A stretch of DNA of 64,000 bases from Arthrobacter sp. SW1 (lineage in GTDB: Bacteria > Actinomycetota > Actinomycetes > Actinomycetales > Micrococcaceae), in contig NZ_MJLT01000069.1 of the NCBI RefSeq assembly GCF_001766675.1, positions 1 through 64,000 of the forward strand, given 5' to 3'. Below the pieces are notes generated by a model, which was not told the origin of the DNA, searched no databases, and saw only the letters and a list, made by a program, of their open reading frames with translations. This document shows, piece after piece, positions 63,687-64,000 of this stretch (positions are counted from its first letter, which is position 1; the number at the start of each line of letters is the position of its first letter). Position numbers and translations under genes: made by a program.

Positions 63687-64000
63687 CTAGTTGCCGCCGA
63701 GGGCGAGCACCGGATCCACCCGGGTGACCCCGCGGACGGCGAGGACGGCCCCGGCCAGGCCGAGCACGACGACCCCCGCCACCGGAAGGATGCTGGTGAG
63801 CGGGGTGACCAGGAACGGTGCGGCCTGCGCCGCGAAGAAGCCGCCCACCCCACCGATGGTCCCGCCCACAGCCGCGCCGGCCAGCAGCACGATGCCGGCC
63901 TGCACCAGCGCGTCCCGGAGCACGTAGCCGGTGGAGGCGCCGAGGGCCTTGAGGACGGCGATGTCGCGGGTGCGCTGTACCGTCCAGACCGTCAGGAACG
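63687..64000 (-). CDS. FtsX-like ABC transporter permease (partial, N-terminus outside window)
   Basis: The C-terminal 104 codons of a membrane protein that stops at 63687 and runs off the right edge. Hydrophobic helices are visible (IVLLAGAAVGGTIGGVGGFF and SILPAVAGVVVLG-like segments), and the segment near the edge (DIAVLKALGAS-like on the minus strand) fits the FtsX/MacB permease signature. It ends in GVTRVDPVLALGGN, the usual C-terminus (RxDPxxAL). It pairs with the ATPase gene just downstream. Confidence 0.88.
   Translation of the reverse strand, partial: FLTVWTVQRTRDIAVLKALGASTGYVLRDALVQAGIVLLAGAAVGGTIGGVGGFFAAQAAPFLVTPLTSILPVAGVVVLGLAGAVLAVRGVTRVDPVLALGGN

Overview
This window is chromosomal DNA from the replication-origin neighbourhood of a high-GC Gram-positive bacterium. 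The most likely source is a Micrococcaceae member of the Arthrobacter/Pseudarthrobacter group. The core order dciA-recF-gnd-dnaN-[oriC]-dnaA-rpmH-rnpA-yidD-yidC-jag-rsmG-parA-parB, the FhaA-FhaB-PstP-RodA-PbpA-PknA-PknB operon, CrgA, a class E sortase and a DLW-39 peptide all fit that assignment. The genus is inferred from gene content and protein style, not from a database search.

Layout, left to right. 1-4.9 kb: a secreted protein with near-identical Ig-like repeats that runs off the left edge, and an M23 endopeptidase with a Pro/Ala/Lys-rich tail. 5.05-15.0 kb: tRNA-Leu and the tightly coupled cell-wall growth/Ser-Thr kinase operon. 15.0-17.1 kb: pabA/trpG-like amidotransferase, a 56-residue membrane protein, sortase E and crgA. 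17.1-20.1 kb: an alkylation-repair operon (two O6-alkylguanine methyltransferases, AlkB, Tag-like glycosylase) with an ECF-like sigma factor embedded in it. 20.1-20.9 kb: a non-coding stretch rich in DnaA boxes. 20.9-25.4 kb: rhomboid protease, cyclophilin, an amphipathic-repeat membrane protein, a glycosyltransferase and a frameshifted EamA transporter. 25.4-33.5 kb: tRNA-Ala, DLW-39, tRNA-Ile, a DUF3566 protein, gyrA, gyrB, dciA, recF. 33.5-43.7 kb: gnd, dnaN, oriC, dnaA and the rpmH-to-parB run. 43.7-48.8 kb: a 5.1-kb gene desert carrying seven perfect parS sites (an eighth lies inside parA) and a small group of DnaA-box-like 9-mers. 48.8-57.2 kb: trxA, trxB, a separate MviN-type degenerate pseudokinase/discoidin-like protein, murJ, NUDIX hydrolase, CCA-adding-type enzyme, histidine phosphatase. 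57.2-58.0 kb: three tiny ORFs with strong Shine-Dalgarno sites and a structured leader. 58.1-64 kb: a GT87-like membrane glycosyltransferase, FAD oxidoreductase, YceI protein, a divergent HxlR/NAD(P)-binding pair and an ABC exporter cut by the right edge.

How the parts work together. DnaA, DnaN, RecF, gyrase and DciA start and support replication. ParA/ParB with the parS array partition the origin. FhaA, the kinases and PstP are expected to control MurJ and peptidoglycan synthesis; here the MviN regulatory half is its own gene beside murJ.

The most interesting items are the parS-filled gene desert, a second DnaA-box cluster about 15 kb from oriC, the sigma factor inside the alkylation-repair operon, the Tag homologue lacking three of four zinc ligands, the split MviN module and the small-ORF cluster at 57.2-58.0 kb.
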